Shown here: in pieces, positions 19,001 through 26,770 of the stretch
Layout: each line of letters opens with the position of its first letter
How positions within the stretch are numbered: position 1 is the first letter of the stretch
Assembly (NCBI GenBank): GCA_030425205.1
Contig: JAUIAP010000043.1
Coordinates: 1-52,448, forward strand
DNA length: 52,448 nucleotides
Direction of reading: 5' to 3'
From: Anaerolineae bacterium
GTDB lineage: Bacteria; Chloroflexota; Anaerolineae; Promineifilales; Promineifilaceae
Notes under the pieces: generated by a model
Database searches by the model: none
Told to the model about the DNA's origin: nothing
The model's input: the letters and a program-made list of their open reading frames with translations, nothing else
Program-made: the position numbers and the translations under genes

Positions 19001-20913
19001 AAATTGGACAACCGATTGGCGCAACAGTCAGTACGGTTAAAGAGTGAAATCGTGTCGATTGCATTGACAGCACCCAAATCAACTTCCCACCACGCCTCGG
19101 CCTCGCTTTCGGTGCGGGCTAAAGATTTGCCTGCCGCGTCCCCATTGAGATTGCCATCGACTGCGTTTTCAGAATCGTAGTCGTTTGAACTTGGCTGTGT
19201 TGAAGATTGGGATGTCGATCGGCCGAGTGCGAGATTTGCCAACGGCTGCGACGGCTGCTTGACTTGCAAAACGGCCGCCTCTGACGGTACGCCGCTATCA
19301 TCGACCGCAAACAGCATCCAGTAGCCGGGCGATAAGACGTTGATGTTGTTGTGCAGTGAAAGCTCGTATTGGCCAGCCGCTGATTCGACAAATGGCACAT
19401 TGAGGAAGCGTAAATCTGTATTGACCGCGTGGGTGGTGGCCGACATCTTGATCAGGCTAAATTTAGCCATCCCATCTGTCGCAATGACATCGATCGTCTG
19501 CCCCGTCGTGACGAGGCTCGGCGCGGTCGCAATCGTCGGTCGCGCAGCCAGCGAGCCGTCTGGCTCAAACAGATAGGGCGGATAGTAAATTTGAGCGTCG
19601 GGATGATCTGCGGAACAGTTGCAGAGACCACCACCGGCCGAAAGTACCGTGCCGTCCGTCAAGAGCAGGGCAACCGAATGATAGGTGCGCGGCACGTTCA
19701 TCGCATTCAGCAACGTCCAGTTACCTGTATCGGGATTCCACGATTCCGCTTCGAGATGGGCGGCAGTGTCGTCAAAGCGGGCAAATTCCCCCTTGCCGCC
19801 GATAGCCAGCACGTCACCAGTCGGCAACATGACGGCGTTGCCGTAGTTGCGATTGCGGTGCATGTCGCTCTGGTCGGTGACAACTGGGGTTGCGCCATTC
19901 ATATCGACAACGCTTGCGTGATAGCTGGCGTTTGTATTGTTGTAGCTGTTCGTGCCCCCAAAGACGAGTGCTTTACCCGCTTCAAAGTAGACCATACCAC
20001 CGCTGTTGGGATACCACGTGTCGTCGAATTCGCCTGAGTAGGTGAATGAGCCGTTCCCGCTTGTCGTGATGGTGTGCATGTCGTGATGCGGCCCGATTTG
20101 TTCGATATCCCCATCTGGTGCAACCTGAAAGAACGGCCAGTTGTTATCTTCATGTGCGCCCACGTTGGAGAGGGGCGCAAAGTTGATGTTCGACAAGACG
20201 CGCCAGCCATCGACGGGGTCCCAAATTTCGGCCGTATTTTGACCACCAGTCCCAGTTCCGATAAATACGCCGCCATCGGGCAGGGCGATCGACGTTGGAT
20301 ACCAACGCCCATAGTTCATCTCTTGCTGTGCGCTCCAACTATTTGTGCGATAGTCAAACGTACTCGTCCACGGGCTGTCGGCTGCATTGCGCCCACCGCT
20401 GACCATCATCAACCCATTTTCGAGCATGACGGGATGACCACAAAACATGTCGTGTCCCTCATAAAATATCTCGTCAAAGGTGTTTGTCTCGGGGTCCCAC
20501 GTTGCGGTATACGTCTGCTCTGGCCGACCGCTGGGAAAGCTCGTTTTTCTGTTCGAGGCAAAGGTCAATATGCGGCCATCAGGCAAATTTGAAGCGGTTG
20601 CCGGCACGTGCGGCCACTGAATAATAGGTCCCCATTCGCCACCGATGTAGCTAGGCAACACGGCGATCCGACTGCGCGCCGCATCGACATCAAACGGCTG
20701 CGCGTCTTTTGCCTGTTCGATCCAATACTCATCCAACTGGGCGTGATCGGTTAAGTCAATCGGCTCTTCCTGCGGCGGGTTCGGCGGCTCCTCCTCACCC
20801 GTCGGCAGATGGACAACGCCATTGTGGGCACTGACAGATCGCAGTGAGATCGCAAATAGAGTGATGAGTGAAAAGAGGAGTGCTAGCAGGCGATAGTTGT
20901 GACGGGTATACAT
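13072..20913 (-). CDS. Giant surface protein: copper-radical oxidase (AA5) + beta-propeller + diheme cytochrome c + PA14/PKD modules
   Basis: 2613 residues from the ATG at 20913, followed by a secretion signal (LLALLFSLITLFAISLRSVSA). In order: an AA5 galactose/glyoxal-oxidase Kelch domain and DUF1929 (about 80-560) with all copper-radical residues (Cys158 in DMFC, Tyr205 in RWYPTS, Tyr411-His412 in RTYHS, His495 in THAVNTD); an F5/8 type C domain (565-705); cadherin-like and carbohydrate-binding-like domains (to 1035); PKD; a YVTN propeller (1125-1490); a two-heme cytochrome c (CASCH at 1526, CAICH at 1656, then TAPYLHDGS) of MauG/peroxidase type; PA14-PKD-PA14-PKD-PA14 (1765-2445); and a C-terminal helix with SRRRKPR as anchor. 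The oxidase would make peroxide and an aldehyde outside the cell, while the hemes could take electrons or peroxide. The substrate is unknown. Confidence 0.9.
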   Translation of the reverse strand: MYTRHNYRLLALLFSLITLFAISLRSVSAHNGVVHLPTGEEEPPNPPQEEPIDLTDHAQLDEYWIEQAKDAQPFDVDAARSRIAVLPSYIGGEWGPIIQWPHVPATASNLPDGRILTFASNRKTSFPSGRPEQTYTATWDPETNTFDEIFYEGHDMFCGHPVMLENGLMMVSGGRNAADSPWTSTFDYRTNSWSAQQEMNYGRWYPTSIALPDGGVFIGTGTGGQNTAEIWDPVDGWRVLSNINFAPLSNVGAHEDNNWPFFQVAPDGDIEQIGPHHDMHTITTSGNGSFTYSGEFDDTWYPNSGGMVYFEAGKALVFGGTNSYNNTNASYHASVVDMNGATPVVTDQSDMHRNRNYGNAVMLPTGDVLAIGGKGEFARFDDTAAHLEAESWNPDTGNWTLLNAMNVPRTYHSVALLLTDGTVLSAGGGLCNCSADHPDAQIYYPPYLFEPDGSLAARPTIATAPSLVTTGQTIDVIATDGMAKFSLIKMSATTHAVNTDLRFLNVPFVESAAGQYELSLHNNINVLSPGYWMLFAVDDSGVPSEAAVLQVKQPSQPLANLALGRSTSQSSTQPSSNDYDSENAVDGNLNGDAAGKSLARTESEAEAWWEVDLGAVNAIDTISLFNRTDCCANRLSNFHVFVSDVPFTSQSVNGTQAQAGVSDFAFPGTAGRQTDFAINRMGRYVRVQLDGTNSLQLAEVQIFGGGMASNAPPIITAIDNQVTELNSTVSLAINAFDPNSDPLTFSATDLPTGLQIDSNTGVIVGTVSALGTYQPTVTVSDGEGGSTDAQFTWRVMSCLPIVFDAGTIQSYGGGQDQGQFTILNNGLSIRIVDNGWKAIPLPETISADSVIEFDFRSTIEGEEHLIGFDNDLSLSSSHRFKLYGTQTNTGSNLDFNSYNGSGNDQHFVIPIGQYFTGSINYLVLNADHDASPHNGESIFSNIVLRHGETSNGCQPAPVITNPGNQTNIEGDSVTLPIVADDLDNDPLTFSATGLPTNLSINGTTGVINGTVTTVGAYNVTVSVEDSDGAMDSANFTWTVQAADDLVVTTPTTTPHSTGTAVTWQADASGGNGTLRYKWLFGDGSAETPYSTDPNISHTYTTPGRYSVQLTVNDGSGQTKSVLFYQAIHEPLTSVAPVNSSSIVQDSADRVWIANPDNNTVSVFDANAHTKLAEIAVGESPRTLAQAPNGNLWVVNKTAATISVIDDATLTVLNTIALPYASQPHGLLFAPDGSSAFVTLEARGELQKLDPATGATLATLAVGDNPRHLSISGDSSTLYVARFITPPLPGEATANVQTNAGGGEVLAIDPATLAIEDTLILEHSDLPDTALVGGGLPNYLQAPIIAPSGLSAWVPSKQDNITRGILRNGQELVFDQAVRAITSKINLVDGSETYLDRINHDNAGVASAATFGPYGNYLFVALETNQSVAVVDPYLGEEIGRFPVGRAPQGITLSADGNRLYVHNFMDRSVSVIDISPLIATGQQMYTTVATWDSVANELLSAEVLNGKQLFYDASDDRLALDNYMSCASCHNDAGDDGRVWDFTGVGEGLRNTASLLGHGNQGMLHWSGNFDEFQDFEAQIRAFAGGTGLMADAEFNSGTISQPLGDPKSGLSADLDALAAYMQSLSSVDNSPHRQSSGELTTAGVAGEDVYIQHGCAICHSGTEFTDSAFDVRHDVGTITVASGQRLGGTLDGFDTPTLRGLWRTAPYLHDGSAATLGDAVNAHNDINITGGDLANLVAFLQQVDDNSAVVGHLASFPAVSCAPQQNGLLYERWDGIAGVDIASLTSHANYPDNPSSTTYLTDLFEAPSNAGSEFGTRVRGYIVPPLTGNYTFWIASDDHGSLLLSSDDDPANAVEIAFVAEWGPPRVWDWAASQQSAPITLQAGQRYYIEALAKEQGGGDNLAVAWALDGQAIELIASNVLCAYEPTVSAPTAHIAASVTTGDAPLTVSLSGAGSADPDNDIVSYAWTFGDGTTSSVANPPDKTYTDAGSYVVRLTVTDSGGRSDSAETTIVVTQPQQAGCGTYGLHRSIWTEVWSGEVRDLQAHFDYPDNPDSTETITAFIVPTNADDLYGSRMVGYLVAPETGSYTFYVASDNEGQLWLSSDINPSNATMIAQTYWSPEQGWFYNTTQRSASIDLIEGELYYIEGLHQTSWGSDYFAVAWQTPSGGNAAPQIISGDALCQTLGGVALVRPTARIVTDVTQGTDPLTVSFDGSTSSDADGTIVSYAWTFGDGSTSSAITPPPKVFAAGTYNVTLTVVDNDGKSDSAETTITVDSSPPNGGTCDTQGVHRDIWTEVWSGQVADLVNDARYPDNPTSTETLSTLQVPTNAADGYGSRMQAYLIAPVTGSYTFWVASDNEGQLWLSSDNTPDNVTMIAQTSWSPELGWDYSSSQQSAPIQLTAGEAYYIEGLHQTSWGSDYYAVAWQPPNGARELIPANALCLYGAGTVGDAARQATVNTTSSLVNANIVRSFPVNLYPELLGMMTRDEAMRTEAMRLKGEFEMLLANGQIVPSQFVTEFGVLWDDVYGQASAEMRLWMEAQIKRGDLHMFNDMPAENVWAIINGQSVTTVPTSLGLKSVVTAYPVLWAAMLLPLLLGVTLYLLGSRRRKPRAS

Positions 20914-21206
20914 TACAGGGCCTCTGCTTAGGTGTGTAGCCACTTTGGGTGCGTCGGTTGCTACACATATCATGCATCTGAACAGTCATTATCTCGGGTG
21001 ATGTATCGCAGACGAGGATATACCGACAGGCAGGATGCATCATGCTCTGCCTCAACTTACATTTACTTTCAACTCAATACAATAGCGACAGAGCGTTGGT
21101 ACTATGGTACTAGGAACTACTTACAGTTATTCTTGTGAGAACCCACCAAGTTCTAGCATCTAGGTTGTGTGAGCCGCTAACGACGGTCAAGCCCCATCTA
21201 CTTGAC

Positions 21207-21659
21207 TTATGCCATTTGCTGCACATATTGGTCTAGCAACTTCAACTCTTCCTTATAAATCGGCCGCAACAATAAGGGGCTCAGCATGGCTTCAACCCAA
21301 CCGCGCAAACCGCTATCCGTTTTTCCATGTGTATCAAACGTGACGCGACACCGACTCTCTCCTAGGGGTTCGACGATAAAGCGCGAACTGGTTCCATTTT
21401 CGCGGATGTCCTCTTGCAGAATTTTACCGGGCTCGGGTTCACTAATCTCCATGGTCAATGTGCGATTGCCTAGGCGTGGCGCAGTTTGAACGGCAATCAC
21501 GGTGCCAGCACCATGGCCTCCCTCAAAAACTGTGACGGTGGAAATAAAGGTTTTTGGCAATATGGCTGGATGCCCAACTTCATAATCCGCGATCACGTTG
21601 TAGGCAACACTGGCAGGTGCGTTGATTTCGGCCGATTCTTTTATTCTGTATGTACTCAC
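21207..21659 (-). CDS. SRPBCC-family (polyketide cyclase/START-like) protein
   Basis: About 150 residues. The pattern is that of the SRPBCC fold: an opening strand RIKESAEINAPASVAYNVIADYE, a central GAGTVIAVQTAPR strand, ISEPEPGKILQEDIR, FIVEPLGESRCRVTFDTHG and a long C-terminal helix ending LKLLDQYVQQ. Members bind hydrophobic ligands or act as co-chaperones; no specific role can be given. Several starts are possible (TTG 21713, ATG 21710, GTG 21671, GTG 21659). I prefer the last because an inverted repeat resembling an operator occupies 21694-21717 and a GGGAG lies upstream. It is 127 bp downstream of the DUF2306 gene on the same strand. Confidence 0.72.
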   Translation of the reverse strand: MSTYRIKESAEINAPASVAYNVIADYEVGHPAILPKTFISTVTVFEGGHGAGTVIAVQTAPRLGNRTLTMEISEPEPGKILQEDIRENGTSSRFIVEPLGESRCRVTFDTHGKTDSGLRGWVEAMLSPLLLRPIYKEELKLLDQYVQQMA

Positions 21660-21693
21660 TGGGTTACTCACTCCCGGCGTACTCGCCGATAAT

Positions 21694-21717
21694 CCGCTTG
21701 ATAATCGCATCAAGCGG
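21694..21717 (-). promoter_or_regulatory. Perfect inverted repeat before the SRPBCC gene
   Basis: CCGCTTGAT and ATCAAGCGG (nine-base arms, six-base spacer). TTGAT/ATCAA half-sites resemble FNR sites, but the spacer is six rather than four. It may be an operator for the SRPBCC gene, and it disfavours a start at 21713. Confidence 0.4.
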
Positions 21718-21839
21718 TAAGTTTCAGATTGTATTGTCGTCGGGCTGCGCGAGCTGATCCAGAATTCACATGATAGCTGTACGCATTGTCCCGTATCGAG
21801 CAGCGGGCCAATCCAATCAAGCTGTTTCGCCCAACTGCA

Positions 21840-22505
21840 TTAGACAACGGCCGGGCGTCGTTGCGGCTGTCGCTTGATTTTGCGCCGAATCACCAATTCG
21901 GCAATCAAAATGTTGATCAGCCAGCCAGCACCCATTGTTAGCGCGCGCATCGCATCATTAGATAAGTCGGGCGCGATAGCGAGCGGCAGCTGGGTGAAGA
22001 CCTGCGTTCCCGCGCCCATAGCGAGGGCATAAGCGCGCAGCATCCACGCGCCATGTGCCGCAAATTTATAGCGGCGCACGGCTTCTACGCCAATGACGAG
22101 CGCAATCAGCATCGCCGTGCCGACAATCAGGCGCATCGTGTAGAGCGCGATCCCATCTCCGTCTGGCCATGGATAAAACAGCGTCATCCACAGGCCGGAA
22201 AGCGCAACGGCGAAACCAGCCGGGATCAGCAGGCGACCACTCCACCGATGCCACTTAGGCCAACGATGGCGCACGCCGCGCGGAAATTGGAACGCACCAA
22301 ACACAGCATACAGCATTGAGCTGACAATGTGAATCAGGATCGGCAGTGGGGTTGAGATAAAGCGTGCGTTTTCTGGTGTGATTTCAGCACCACCGAGCAC
22401 AGTTGCCATGCGGACGGCACCCGCAATGGCTGGTATCAGGCTGAGCAGCAGCAGTCCAGCGATAATCAGCCAATCAGTCGTTGTAATTTTGCGATTGTTT
22501 TTCAT
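21840..22505 (-). CDS. DUF2306 integral membrane protein
   Basis: 221 residues with about six to seven membrane helices. Conserved polar positions of DUF2306 are present: HIVSSMLYAVFGAFQF, the RHRWPKWHRWSGRLL loop with paired His/Trp, and a WMTLFYP segment. A basic C-terminus (RRKIKRQPQRRP) faces the cytosol. The His-rich loops suggest heme or metal binding, but the family function is unknown. AAGGAG precedes the ATG. It is divergent from the MalT-like regulator, and the shared 180-bp spacer contains a palindrome that recurs upstream of the genes on the regulator's other side, so this gene is probably under its control. Confidence 0.85.
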   Translation of the reverse strand: MKNNRKITTTDWLIIAGLLLLSLIPAIAGAVRMATVLGGAEITPENARFISTPLPILIHIVSSMLYAVFGAFQFPRGVRHRWPKWHRWSGRLLIPAGFAVALSGLWMTLFYPWPDGDGIALYTMRLIVGTAMLIALVIGVEAVRRYKFAAHGAWMLRAYALAMGAGTQVFTQLPLAIAPDLSNDAMRALTMGAGWLINILIAELVIRRKIKRQPQRRPAVV

Positions 22506-22550
22506 TGTAAACTCCTTGTGGGAAGGATAAAATGACCGCGAGGGAATCTC

Positions 22551-22568
22551 TTCCCCACATATGGGGAT
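22551..22568. promoter_or_regulatory. Candidate operator of the MalT-like regulator, site 1
   Basis: TTCCCCACATATGGGGAT matches ATCCCCACATGTGAGGAT at 25468-25485 in 15 of 18 positions and is palindromic around its centre. It lies between the divergent DUF2306 and regulator genes. A second GGGG block follows at about 22574-22577 (AGGTGGGGAAA). Confidence 0.55.
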
Positions 22569-22685
22569 TTAGGTGGGGAAATTTGAGTTTGACACGCCCC
22601 AAATCCTCTTCCCTCACTCGGTGCTGTTCCCATCCGTTCACAACCCGTTCGACTGACGGCAAAATAACGAGAGTATTTGCGAAAC

Positions 22686-25388
22686 ATGTCGGAATCTCTT
22701 TTAGCCACAAAACTTCTCATTCCCCGTTGCGCGCCAAAGGTTATTTTCCGTCGCCATCTGGTCGAACGCCTGCATGAGGGTTTGCGGGCAAACATCAAGC
22801 TCACCCTTATCTCTGCGCCGGCTGGTTTTGGAAAAACGACCCTCGTGAGCCACTGGATCAGCGAGTGTCAGTGCGCTGTCGCTTGGCTGTCTATCGATGT
22901 GGGGGATAACGATATCGGCCGATTTCTCGCCTATCTCATCGCTGCGTTACAGACCATTGAGCCATCATTTGGAAACGGCCTGCCCGAACTGCTGCAATCG
23001 TCGCAACCCCCCTCGGCCGAAGCGATTCTGACCGCGCTGGTCAATGATCTATCCGCTTTTCCACGCGCCTTCATTTTGGTTCTCGATGACTATCATCTTA
23101 TCGATATTAGACCAATCTACGATGCGATTGCCTTCCTGCTCGATCATACCCCACCCCAGATGCACTTGGTGATTGCCAGTCGTGAAGATCCGCTGCTCCC
23201 GTTGGCGAGGCTGCGAGCGAGCGGTCAGTTGACCGAACTACGGGCTGCCGATTTGCGCTTTTCGCGCTCCGAATCGGCCGAATTTTTCGATCACGTGATT
23301 GGCCTCAACCTCTCCGTCGAAGACGTCAGATTATTGGATGAGCGAACCGAAGGTTGGATCGCCGGGCTAAAATTGGCTGGCCTGTCTCTGTCTGGTCGTA
23401 AAGATGTTTCCCAATTTATCCTCGACTTCGCCGGCGATCATCGTTACATCTTGGACTACTTAGTTGAAGAGGTGCTCCAGCAGCAACCGGCGCCCATCCG
23501 CAACTTCCTGCTCCAGACCTCTATTCTAAGTCGTATGACGGGTTCACTTTGCGACGCTGTTACTGGACAGGAGAATGGACAGGCACAGTTGGAAGCATTG
23601 GAGCGCGGAAACTTCTTCATCGTTTCTCTATCTGATAGACGACAGTGGTATCGCTATCACCATCTGTTTGCCGAAGTGCTTTCTCTGCATCTGGCGACTG
23701 GGCAACCTGACCATGTGGCCGTATTGCATCAACGTGCGAGCGCGTGGTATGCACAAAATGGTTTGATGATCGATGCGGTCCACCACGCTCTGGCCGCACC
23801 AAACTTTGCCGATGCAGCCAATCTCATTGAACAGGCAATGCTGGCGATGCGTCAGAATAGACATGACGGTATCCTGCTGGAATGGTTACGGGCGCTTCCC
23901 GACGAGCAGATCTGGCAACGGCCCATCCTTGCCGTCGCCTATGCCCATGTGCTGCTAGCGAACGGTCAGTTGGAAGGTGTCGCAGAGCGGCTGGACGCAG
24001 CCGAGCATCGGCTTGAGGCAGTGGCTGCGGTCGGCCGGCGAGCGGACTCGAACGTGGACACGGAGATGTCCCGCCGTCTGCTGGGCGAAATCGCTGTCGC
24101 TCGCGCTGGGTTGGCTCTGGTACATGGGGATATGTCTAACACCGTCACCTACGCACAGCGGGCGCTTGCAACAGTTCCCGCGGACGACCATCTGACACGC
24201 GGCGGAGCGGCCGGATTCTTGGGACTCGCGTTTTGGACAAACGGCGATCTGCTAACTGCACACCAGACGTATGGCGAAGGCATGATCAGTCTGCAAAAGG
24301 CTGGCAATATCTCCGACGCCGTCAACGGGGCGATTGCATTGGCGACGATCTGCATTACCCGAGGTCGTCTGCGCGAGGCGATGCGCACGTATGAGCGCGG
24401 CTTGCAGCTTGCCGCGGCGCAAGGTGGGCTACTTTTGCGTGGCGCGGCCGATATGCACGTGGGCATCAGTGAGTTGCTGAGGGAGCGAAACCAGCTAGAT
24501 GCGGCTGCGGAGCGACTACAGCACAGCAGGGAGATGGGTGAGCACGCAGGGTTTCCACACAACCGCTATCGCTGGTATCTGGCGATGGCGCGTGTGCGTG
24601 AAGCACTGGGGGATTTTGATGGTGCGCTGGCGTTACTTGAGGAGGCACAGCGTCTGTACATGGTCGACTTCTATCCACCGATTCGGCCGATTAGTGCGGT
24701 AAAGACACGGATACTGCTGGCACAGCAACGGATGGGAGAAGCGCTCGATTGGGTCATCGAGCAGCATCTAACCGCTGATGATGAGTTGCACTATCTGCGC
24801 GAATTCGAGCATATTACGCTGGCCAGAATACTACTTGCCCGCTTTAAAAACGAGCGTTCCCCTCATATCTATGCTGATGCAATGAGACTGCTGGCGCGGC
24901 TATTGGAAGCTGCGGAAAAGGGTGATCGAACAGGCAGCGTCATCGAAATCTTGATTTTGCAGGCACTTGGTTACCAGATGCAAGAAGACATCGTTGCCGC
25001 ACTCGCTCCGCTGGAACGCGCCCTGCGATTGGCGGAGCCAGAAGGCTATGTACGACTGTTTTTGGATGAAGGTTCACCGATGGCGCAGCTGTTGGAAGCA
25101 GCCATAAAACGCGGCATGACACCCGACTATGGTCGTCATCTGCTCGTCGCTTTTGGCCATACGGAAACCACGCCATATGGGAAGCCGCAGTTGATAGAGC
25201 GTTTAACTGAGCGAGAGCTTGAAGTCCTGCGTCTGCTCGCCACTGATTTGAGCGGCCCAGAAATCGCACGCAGGCAGACTGTCTCTCTGAGTACGATCCG
25301 TACCCATACTAAAAATATCTACAGCAAGCTCGCCGTCAACAGCCGACGCGCCGCGGTGCGCAGAGCATTTGAACTCGATTTGCTTTAG
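22686..25388 (+). CDS. MalT-like LuxR-family ATP-dependent transcriptional regulator (LAL)
   Basis: 900 residues from the ATG at 22686. The N-terminal AAA-type ATPase has Walker A (APAGFGKTT, residues 44-52) and Walker B (FILVLDDYHLI). The middle carries helical TPR-like repeats, the inducer and signal domain of MalT proteins. The C-terminal LuxR helix-turn-helix is intact (LTERELEVLRLLATDLSGPE ... STIRTHTKNIYSKL). Such proteins bind ATP and an inducer, oligomerise and activate transcription. The ligand is unknown. It is divergent from DUF2306 and followed by two small genes; an 18-bp palindrome on both flanks is the likely binding site. The start is chosen over a TTG nine bases upstream, and only a weak GAGAG is present. 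Confidence 0.92.
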   Translation: MSESLLATKLLIPRCAPKVIFRRHLVERLHEGLRANIKLTLISAPAGFGKTTLVSHWISECQCAVAWLSIDVGDNDIGRFLAYLIAALQTIEPSFGNGLPELLQSSQPPSAEAILTALVNDLSAFPRAFILVLDDYHLIDIRPIYDAIAFLLDHTPPQMHLVIASREDPLLPLARLRASGQLTELRAADLRFSRSESAEFFDHVIGLNLSVEDVRLLDERTEGWIAGLKLAGLSLSGRKDVSQFILDFAGDHRYILDYLVEEVLQQQPAPIRNFLLQTSILSRMTGSLCDAVTGQENGQAQLEALERGNFFIVSLSDRRQWYRYHHLFAEVLSLHLATGQPDHVAVLHQRASAWYAQNGLMIDAVHHALAAPNFADAANLIEQAMLAMRQNRHDGILLEWLRALPDEQIWQRPILAVAYAHVLLANGQLEGVAERLDAAEHRLEAVAAVGRRADSNVDTEMSRRLLGEIAVARAGLALVHGDMSNTVTYAQRALATVPADDHLTRGGAAGFLGLAFWTNGDLLTAHQTYGEGMISLQKAGNISDAVNGAIALATICITRGRLREAMRTYERGLQLAAAQGGLLLRGAADMHVGISELLRERNQLDAAAERLQHSREMGEHAGFPHNRYRWYLAMARVREALGDFDGALALLEEAQRLYMVDFYPPIRPISAVKTRILLAQQRMGEALDWVIEQHLTADDELHYLREFEHITLARILLARFKNERSPHIYADAMRLLARLLEAAEKGDRTGSVIEILILQALGYQMQEDIVAALAPLERALRLAEPEGYVRLFLDEGSPMAQLLEAAIKRGMTPDYGRHLLVAFGHTETTPYGKPQLIERLTERELEVLRLLATDLSGPEIARRQTVSLSTIRTHTKNIYSKLAVNSRRAAVRRAFELDLL

Positions 25389-25467
25389 TGCGGTTGTCAG
25401 CAGTTCCAGTGCCTCGTGCATCCGCACATCCGCCGTTTCCCTCCTAAGCCAGATCCTCATCATCGAA

Positions 25468-25485
25468 ATCCCCACATGTGAGGAT
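25468..25485. promoter_or_regulatory. Candidate operator of the MalT-like regulator, site 2
   Basis: ATCCCCACATGTGAGGAT is a palindrome with one mismatched pair. It shares 15 of 18 bases with the site at 22551-22568. It lies 80 bp beyond the regulator's stop codon and about 104 bp before the next start, so it could control the 25589-26531 pair. Confidence 0.55.
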
Positions 25486-25588
25486 GCGTTCTCATCACAT
25501 TGCCGACTACTATTGAGCGAAGTTACAAACAACACGAACAATACAACTGCTTGAGACTCAAGCGGACGTAAGTATGTAGAGACGGACT

Positions 25589-25816
25589 ATGGCTGATGAG
25601 CATCCAACTGCTGGCGTTTACGAGATTCGCATTCAGGGTCACCTCGATGACCGATGGGCTGTTTGGTTCAACGAGATGACCATTACACATGACGCGAACG
25701 GCGAGACGCGGTTAACTGGATCGGTGCTCGACCAAGCGATGCTATATGGCTTGCTCAGAAAGGTGCAGGATTTGGGGTTGCCTCTGATTGCGGTCGTCCG
25801 ACTACACAACTTTTAA
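25589..25816 (+). CDS. Conserved 75-residue protein of unknown function
   Basis: 75 residues. The sequence has an opening YEIRIQGHLDDRWAVWF, a WFNEMTITHDANGETRLTG middle and LYGLLRKVQDLGLPLIAV at the end. I associate this pattern with small proteins encoded beside MalT-like regulators in Chloroflexi and Actinobacteria. It predicts three strands and a helix and no membrane segment. It is 25 bp upstream of a membrane-protein gene, so the two likely form an operon behind the palindromic operator at 25468. Function unknown; a small partner or ligand-binding protein is possible. Confidence 0.75.
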   Translation: MADEHPTAGVYEIRIQGHLDDRWAVWFNEMTITHDANGETRLTGSVLDQAMLYGLLRKVQDLGLPLIAVVRLHNF

Positions 25817-25841
25817 GAAAGATTGAATTAAGGAGAATCAC

Positions 25842-26531
25842 ATGAAAATCACAACTGCAACCCTATTGCGTTCGACTGGTATTGCCGCGATGGTGGCTGG
25901 ACTCACATTCGCGGCCATCCAGCCAATCCACCCGCCCGACTTTCTGTCGTCCGTTACCACGATCGGCTGGGCTATCATCATGCCCGTGAAGACGGTCATG
26001 TGCCTGCTTTTTCTGGTCGGCTTAACGGGTATCTACGCCCAGCAAGCGGAAGAGGTTGGCTGGCTCGGATTGATCGGCTATCTACTTTTTAGTCTCAGTT
26101 GGGCGATTAACTTGGCGTTTATCTTTGCCGAAGCCTACATCTTGCCGGTAGTTGCAACCGCTGCGCCGCAGTTTGTCGATAGTTTCTTGGGCATTGTCAA
26201 TGGGATTCCCGGCGAAATGAATGTCGGTGCTCTGGCGGCAATCTACGGCTTTTCTGGATTTGCGGGGTACATGATCGGTGGTTTGCTATTCGGTATCGCG
26301 CTGTATCGTGCTGGCAGCCTACCGCGTGGTGCAAGCGCGCTATTGGCTATCACCGCTACATTGACGCCACTCGCTGCACTGCTCCCTCACGAAACCCAGC
26401 GGCTCGTCGGAATGCCGGTTGGGGTGGCTGTGGCTTGGTTGGGGTATGCCCTATGGGCTGAACGGCGTGGAGTCGTTTCAGACTATATGCCCAGCATGGG
26501 CAATCCGCATCTCGACCCACTTGCCGAATAA
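25842..26531 (+). CDS. Polytopic membrane protein of unknown function
   Basis: 229 residues with about six membrane helices. The first helix region (LLRSTGIAAMVAGLTFAAIQ) continues into the short polar HPPDFLSS loop, and a long loop carries FIFAEAYILPVVATAAPQFVDS. The C-terminal tail is soluble and polar. An AAGGAGAATCAC ribosome binding site precedes the ATG. The gene directly follows the 75-residue protein gene. The fold resembles DUF4386-like proteins, but I cannot assign the family firmly. Likely regulated by the MalT-like regulator, as inferred from the shared operator. Confidence 0.78.
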   Translation: MKITTATLLRSTGIAAMVAGLTFAAIQPIHPPDFLSSVTTIGWAIIMPVKTVMCLLFLVGLTGIYAQQAEEVGWLGLIGYLLFSLSWAINLAFIFAEAYILPVVATAAPQFVDSFLGIVNGIPGEMNVGALAAIYGFSGFAGYMIGGLLFGIALYRAGSLPRGASALLAITATLTPLAALLPHETQRLVGMPVGVAVAWLGYALWAERRGVVSDYMPSMGNPHLDPLAE

Positions 26532-26557
26532 ATTAGACAGAATCGGCAACAGATAAG

Positions 26558-26578
26558 CGGGCGGCCAGGGGTCGCCCG
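26558..26578 (+). terminator. Short GC-rich hairpin after the membrane-protein gene
   Basis: CGGGCG (26558-26563) pairs with CGCCCG (26573-26578) around a nine-base loop, followed by TTTGCG. It lies 27 bp after the stop codon at 26531. The tail is short, so termination would be moderate. Confidence 0.45.
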
Positions 26579-26770
26579 TTTGCGTTGTCGGAAAGATAGC
26601 TCGGCTCTATTTGGGTGGTTTGGTAACTGCAAGCGTGGCTAGTGGACGCGGTGGTTGCACCATCTAGCAGCACATGTGTCGCGGAACCGCCAGAAACATA
26701 CATCGCCGAGCCGTGCGGGAACAAAGCTAACCCATCCTATGGGGGGAAGTGGTCAATGTCGCATCTCTTA

